From the NCBI RefSeq assembly GCF_016908515.1, contig NZ_JAFBEA010000001.1, positions 1,054,001 to 1,118,000 of the forward strand: DNA of 64,000 nucleotides. The letters are read 5' to 3'. The DNA is from Virgibacillus halotolerans. Its GTDB lineage: Bacteria > Bacillota > Bacilli > Bacillales > Amphibacillaceae. Shown piece by piece: positions 60,538 to 64,000 of the stretch; position 1 is the stretch's first letter, and the number at the start of each line of letters is the position of its first letter. The translations under genes and the position numbers were made by a program. The notes under the pieces were generated by a model that was not told the origin of the DNA, ran no database searches, and worked only from the letters and a program-made list of their open reading frames with translations.

Positions 60538-61908
60538 ATGATAAATGATCTTTTCTATTTAGATGCTGTCCTATCGTCAGAGGATGACGCAATTACTATT
60601 GTAAACAACAAAAAGGAAGTCCTTTTTTGGAACGATGCTGCTATACAAACGTACAATATCCCTTTTGAGGAAATTAAAAATAAGCCAATAACTGATTTCT
60701 TTTATAATGATGACTTAATGGTTCTAAAAGTGTTAGAAACCAAGGAACCTGTTCATAATATTTATCATCGACCACGCAAGGACAAACATGTCGTGATCAA
60801 TGCTACCCCTATTTTTGATGAAGCAAAACAATTGATTGGAGCAGTATCTGTGGAAAGAGATATTACACAGATCGTAAAACTAAACGATAATCTAGAAACA
60901 ACATCTGCCGAACTGGATGAATTAAGACAGAAAGTAAACACAAATACGGAAGTAAATCCTTTTTACAAATTAAAGGGAAAAAGTATTCCACTGCAACAAA
61001 CCATTCGGATTGCACATAAGGCAGCAAAAACAGAAGCAACAACATTGGTTCTCGGCGAAAGCGGCACAGGCAAAGAAATTTGTGCCCGAGCGATTCACGA
61101 GGCGAGTCCTCGAAAAGACAGTCCTTTTATCCCAGTTAATTGTGGAGCTATCCCAAATGCTTTATTTGAAAGTGAATTATTTGGTTATGAAGCAGGTTCA
61201 TTTACCGGAGCAGATAAAAAAGGCAAGGCAGGAAAAATTGAAATGGCAGATGGCGGTACCTTGTTTTTGGACGAGGTTGGCGAACTCCCACTGGACATGC
61301 AGGTGAAATTGCTACGCGTTCTCCAGGAAAACAGTATTTATCGAATTGGAGATTCTACAGGAAAGGAAGTAGACGTTCGCTTTATTGCAGCGACCAATCA
61401 AAATCTAGAGCAGCTCATGGACGAAAAAAAATTCAGATCCGATTTATTCTATCGGCTAAATGTCATTCAACTAACCATGCCGCCACTTCGGGAACGCGTC
61501 GACGATATCCCCGAACTTACCGATTTATTTCTGAAACAATTTTCTGCTAAATATCAGGTAGCATCGCCAGAGATTAAAGCAGATGCATTTCAACTGTTGC
61601 TGCAGTACAATTGGCCTGGCAATGTACGGGAATTGCGCAATATAATGGAAAGAATCATTATCTTATCCGAAAAACCAATCATGAATAAACAAGATCTAAT
61701 CAGTTATTTACCAAGCACCTTACACCCGCACCAATCGGAGGCTGAACCCACTCCATCACTAGCGGGTGAGAAGGAAAATATAGAGAAGCAACTGATTGAA
61801 GAAACGCTAAATCAAACAAATGGTAATAAGTCTGACGCTGCAAGAAGATTAGGTATTTCCAGGGTCACACTTTACAATAAAATTAAAAAATATGGGATTA
61901 GAGGGTAA
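60538..61908 (+). CDS. RocR-like sigma-54-dependent activator
   Basis: An enhancer-binding protein for SigL promoters, expected to activate the divergent proline operon. The 456 residues are a PAS domain (about 10-115, DAITIVNNKKEVLFWNDAAI), a sigma-54 AAA+ domain near 140-370 and a Fis-type helix-turn-helix (GNKSDAARRLGISRVTLYNK). The AAA+ part has Walker A LGESGTGKE, a GSFTGA loop (a natural variant of GAFTGA) and Walker B GTLFLDEVGELP. The order and size match B. subtilis RocR (about 460). GGGAGGTG selects the ATG at 60538. The PAS domain probably senses ornithine, proline or a related intermediate; that ligand is inferred. Followed by a strong terminator. Confidence 0.9.
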   Translation: MINDLFYLDAVLSSEDDAITIVNNKKEVLFWNDAAIQTYNIPFEEIKNKPITDFFYNDDLMVLKVLETKEPVHNIYHRPRKDKHVVINATPIFDEAKQLIGAVSVERDITQIVKLNDNLETTSAELDELRQKVNTNTEVNPFYKLKGKSIPLQQTIRIAHKAAKTEATTLVLGESGTGKEICARAIHEASPRKDSPFIPVNCGAIPNALFESELFGYEAGSFTGADKKGKAGKIEMADGGTLFLDEVGELPLDMQVKLLRVLQENSIYRIGDSTGKEVDVRFIAATNQNLEQLMDEKKFRSDLFYRLNVIQLTMPPLRERVDDIPELTDLFLKQFSAKYQVASPEIKADAFQLLLQYNWPGNVRELRNIMERIIILSEKPIMNKQDLISYLPSTLHPHQSEAEPTPSLAGEKENIEKQLIEETLNQTNGNKSDAARRLGISRVTLYNKIKKYGIRG

Positions 61909-61942
61909 AAGTCACGCGTATTAACGTTTAAACGTACCATCT

Positions 61943-61975
61943 AAAAACACACCGGAAAAAGACTCCGGTGTGTTT
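61943..61975. terminator. Bidirectional terminator
   Basis: AAACACACCGGA pairs with TCCGGTGTGTTT between the RocR-like gene and the convergent oxidoreductase gene. Confidence 0.88.
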
Positions 61976-61982
61976 CGCTCAA

Positions 61983-62960
61983 TTAATCTACCTTCAATAT
62001 AATTTTCCCGATATTTTTGTTACTTTCCATATGTTCATGCGCTTGTTGCACTTGATCGAAAGGAAATACCTGATCAACAATCGGCTTCAGCTTATCCTTT
62101 GCAAAAAGCTCCATCGTTTTTCCTGCAAAATCAGCGGTGAGCGCTGCTTTATACGGATCACTTCGTGGAGTGAGCAATGTTCCTGTCAGTTGAATTCGCT
62201 TGGACATTACGTCCATTAAATTAAACTGTTCTATCTCTGCGCCGCCCAAAAGTCCGATTAATATCCAGCGACCATCTACTTTTATGCTTGTAAAATTTTT
62301 TCGCCAATAAGAGGCACCAATGAAATCAAGAATCAGATCAACACCTTGATCGTTTGTAGCTTGCAATACCTCTTTATCGAAGTCCTGCTCTTTATAATTT
62401 ATACCGTGGTCAGCACCCAATGACTGACAGAAATCAAGCTTCTCTTTCGATCCAGCAGTTGTAATAACTTTTGCATGCCCCAGTTGTTTCGCCAGCTGGA
62501 TTGCCGCAGTACCGACACCACTTCCACCAGCATGGATCAACACGGTTTCATCCATATCTAATTGACCGATCCAAAAGAGAGTTTGAAAAGCCGTTAAAAA
62601 TACTTCCGGAATAGCTGCCGCTTCTTCAAATGTAAGGTTTTCCGGGATCACCATTGCCCTTTCTGCAGGCATCACGGCGTATTCGGCATATCCACCGCCA
62701 TTAACGAGTCCCATCACACGTGTGCCAACTGCGACTGCGGACCCAGCTCCTGCTTCTTCAACAATTCCAGCAACCTCAATACCTAGAATCGGATTGTCCA
62801 AATATCCGGAACTGCTTTTCCGATTGATGATATCTGTTCGATTGATTGCTGTCGCTTTTACTTTTATAAGTAATTGATCGTCTTTCCGAACAGGTTTCGG
62901 CTGTTCTTTCACTTGTAATTGTTCGGCACCGCCTGGTTGTTTTACAATGATTGCTTTCAT
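61983..62960 (-). CDS. Zinc-independent MDR oxidoreductase (quinone oxidoreductase-like)
   Basis: A 325-residue NADPH-dependent medium-chain reductase of the quinone oxidoreductase/PIG3 group. MKAIIVKQPGGAEQLQVKEQ starts the GroES-like domain. The Rossmann motif is VLIHAGGSGVGTAAIQLAKQ near 140 (AxxGxxG), followed by VITTAGSKEKLDFCQSLGAD. There is no structural-zinc Cys cluster. The C-terminus has GTLLTPRSDPYKAALTADF and VDQVFPFDQVQQAHEHMES, typical of PIG3-like enzymes. GAGGAGG selects the ATG at 62960. The physiological substrate is unknown; quinones or enals are likely by family. Confidence 0.87.
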   Translation of the reverse strand: MKAIIVKQPGGAEQLQVKEQPKPVRKDDQLLIKVKATAINRTDIINRKSSSGYLDNPILGIEVAGIVEEAGAGSAVAVGTRVMGLVNGGGYAEYAVMPAERAMVIPENLTFEEAAAIPEVFLTAFQTLFWIGQLDMDETVLIHAGGSGVGTAAIQLAKQLGHAKVITTAGSKEKLDFCQSLGADHGINYKEQDFDKEVLQATNDQGVDLILDFIGASYWRKNFTSIKVDGRWILIGLLGGAEIEQFNLMDVMSKRIQLTGTLLTPRSDPYKAALTADFAGKTMELFAKDKLKPIVDQVFPFDQVQQAHEHMESNKNIGKIILKVD

Positions 62961-63255
62961 GACTGGGCCTCCTCTAATCAATTTGTAACTCAATGATAAC
63001 ATTTTTTAGAGAGGTAACTCGAATTTTTGATTTGAGGGCTGTTGAATTATTTTTGGCCTTCATTTCTTCAACACGACCATCTATACATAATTTACGTGTT
63101 ACTAGCAAGACACTTAATAAGATTGCAATAAAACTTAATATTACTGATATTACCCAATAGCTTAATCAATTTAAATGATTGTCGATAAATGAAATAGGTA
63201 CTTTTAACTAGTGCTTTTTAACCAAAAAAACAGAACACATAATGAAGGGTTGGAT

Positions 63256-63606
63256 ATGGAAATGGCAGGAAGTTATAGCATTAAGGTAAATCAAGCTCAA
63301 CAAACAATTGATATGGAGGTTAAAGGCTCATTCACTCCAGAACAAGCTGAGGCTTTTCATCGTGATTATACTACAAAAGTAGGATCGATCGAACCTGGTA
63401 AGTATACTTTGAACGTCGATTGCACATCAATGAACATTATTACGCAAGATATGGTTCCAAAATTAGAACATTCTTTTGGACTTTATAAGGAATCTGCATT
63501 TAATAAAATTGTTTTTTCTATTAAAGAAAACCCAATTGTCAAAATGCAACTAAACCGTATTGCTCGAAATGCGGGACTGACAAATGCCGAAGTAGTCAAT
63601 ATTTAA
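63256..63606 (+). CDS. Small STAS-like protein upstream of a FabH-like gene
   Basis: A 116-residue soluble protein. The pattern is SYSIKVNQAQQTIDMEVKGS (strands), FTPEQAEAFHRDYTTKVGSI (helix), KYTLNVDCTSMNIITQDMVP (strand then helix) and a final helix-strand FNKIVFSIKENPIVKMQLN. This recalls the SpoIIAA/STAS fold, but the phosphorylatable Ser motif is not obvious, so the assignment is only a fold guess. AAGGG fits the ATG at 63256. A terminator-like hairpin and 122 bp separate it from a FabH-like synthase on the same strand. Confidence 0.6.
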   Translation: MEMAGSYSIKVNQAQQTIDMEVKGSFTPEQAEAFHRDYTTKVGSIEPGKYTLNVDCTSMNIITQDMVPKLEHSFGLYKESAFNKIVFSIKENPIVKMQLNRIARNAGLTNAEVVNI

Positions 63607-63616
63607 ATATTCATTC

Positions 63617-63656
63617 AAAGGAATTGGATTCTTACAAGGATCTTATTCCTTTTTTT
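63617..63656 (+). terminator. Putative terminator
   Basis: AAAGGAAT pairs with ATTCCTTT around a 20-nt loop, followed by a run of T. Confidence 0.6.
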
Positions 63657-63728
63657 ACACAGATAAGAAAGTTAATATAAGGCATTTTTTAAAATTATTG
63701 GTTGTTATAAAAAAGGAGAAGGAGTTTG

Positions 63729-64000
63729 ATGAGCAACATGACAGGCATCAAAATGAAAGCAATAGCTATTTACCACCCAAGTAAGGTCGTAGAAAATGAT
63801 TTCTACATCGAACATTTTAAAGAACGAGGAAAAGATATTAGCCATTTCTTAGAAGTAATGGGTAGAAAGCAGCGCTATATCATTGATAACGAAGATGAAA
63901 ATGGTTTAACCATGGGAATCGAAGCTGCGAAACGAGTTTTAGAAAAAGCGCAGATGAAAGGGAAAGATATTGATTATATTATCTTTTCTACACAAGTACC
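63729..64000 (+). CDS. 3-oxoacyl-ACP synthase III (FabH)-like protein, N-terminal part
   Basis: The first 90 residues of a thiolase-fold condensing enzyme that runs past the window end. MKAIAIYHPSKVVENDFYIE, the loop VMGRKQRYIIDNEDENGLTM and GIEAAKRVLEKAQMKGKDID, then YIIFSTQV match the FabH N-terminal domain (the R-x-x-I/Y loop and the alanine-rich helix). The active-site Cys lies beyond the window. AAGGAG precedes the ATG at 63729. FabH proper or one of the KAS III-like enzymes of secondary pathways are both possible; the divergent N-terminus and the odd upstream partner favour a specialised paralogue. Confidence 0.8.
   Translation, partial: MSNMTGIKMKAIAIYHPSKVVENDFYIEHFKERGKDISHFLEVMGRKQRYIIDNEDENGLTMGIEAAKRVLEKAQMKGKDIDYIIFSTQV

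Noticed and set aside
1..64000. tRNA, rRNA, insertion sequence or prophage
   Set aside because: No cloverleaf, rRNA-like stretch, transposase motif or phage structural gene was recognised on either strand.

Overview
The window reads as a chromosome segment of a low-GC, endospore-forming, salt-tolerant member of the Bacillaceae, of the Oceanobacillus / Virgibacillus / Lentibacillus kind. The reasons are AT-rich intergenic DNA, strong AGGAGG ribosome binding sites, frequent TTG and GTG starts, a dipicolinate synthase gene (sporulation), a complete ectABC ectoine operon (osmoadaptation) and Bacillus-type gene sets such as adaA-adaB, nfeD-flotillin and rocR-like/proline catabolism. I saw no rRNA, tRNA, CRISPR array, insertion sequence or prophage. 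The genus is an inference.

Layout. 0-7.7 kb: valine/branched-chain acyl-CoA catabolism. This holds the end of an enoyl-CoA hydratase, a 3-hydroxyisobutyryl-CoA hydrolase, methylmalonate-semialdehyde dehydrogenase, 3-hydroxyisobutyrate dehydrogenase, an acyl-CoA dehydrogenase with a textbook sigma-54 (SigL) promoter, and a CBS-PAS-AAA+-Fis sigma-54 activator. 7.9-8.16 kb: a cobalamin riboswitch with its own promoter, pointing at that activator. 8.3-12 kb: a cupin protein, a CaiB/BaiF CoA-transferase and an acyl-CoA synthetase. 12.1-14.2 kb: a MarR-MFS efflux pair. 14.3-21.2 kb: lone dpaA, a GNAT, a DAACS symporter with altered substrate residues, an exonuclease-BRCT fusion with a small unknown partner, a VOC protein, a ROK sugar kinase and a histidine phosphatase. 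21.4-23.7 kb: an nfeD-flotillin operon behind an ECF-type (SigW-like) promoter. 23.7-28.2 kb: an FAH-family hydrolase, a GntR-MFS pair and a cytochrome P450.

28.2-33.7 kb: ectABC (minus strand), then metNI (plus strand) convergent with its binding-protein gene metQ (minus strand). 33.7-38.6 kb: a methyltransferase, a UPF0182 membrane protein and a JetD-like TOPRIM protein without jetABC. 39-43.8 kb: methylcitrate cycle genes prpC-prpD-prpB with a divergent LysR regulator. 43.9-47.7 kb: alkylation repair (alkA, adaA-adaB), an unknown protein and an anchored poly-gamma-glutamate hydrolase. 47.9-52.1 kb: a glucosaminidase-like protein, an MFS exporter, prfC and a 21-bp minisatellite. 52.1-56 kb: an amidohydrolase with a partner membrane transporter, then YciI and VOC proteins. 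56-62 kb: a proline utilisation operon (P5C dehydrogenase, proline dehydrogenase, PutP) behind a second sigma-54 promoter, with a divergent RocR-like activator. 62-64 kb: a quinone oxidoreductase-like protein, a small STAS-like protein and the start of a FabH-like synthase.

How the parts fit. Valine breakdown (0-5.8 kb) ends in propionyl-CoA, which the methylcitrate genes at 39-42.6 kb can burn to pyruvate and succinate. The alternative propionyl-CoA route, methylmalonyl-CoA mutase, needs B12. A B12 riboswitch sitting in the leader of the valine-cluster activator is therefore the most suggestive unusual arrangement here. Two separate amino-acid catabolic units are each built as a sigma-54 promoter plus a dedicated enhancer-binding activator. 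In the proline unit, phased TTACA-N4-TGTAA operators overlap the activator's own promoter. All functional assignments come from motif reading; no database search was run.
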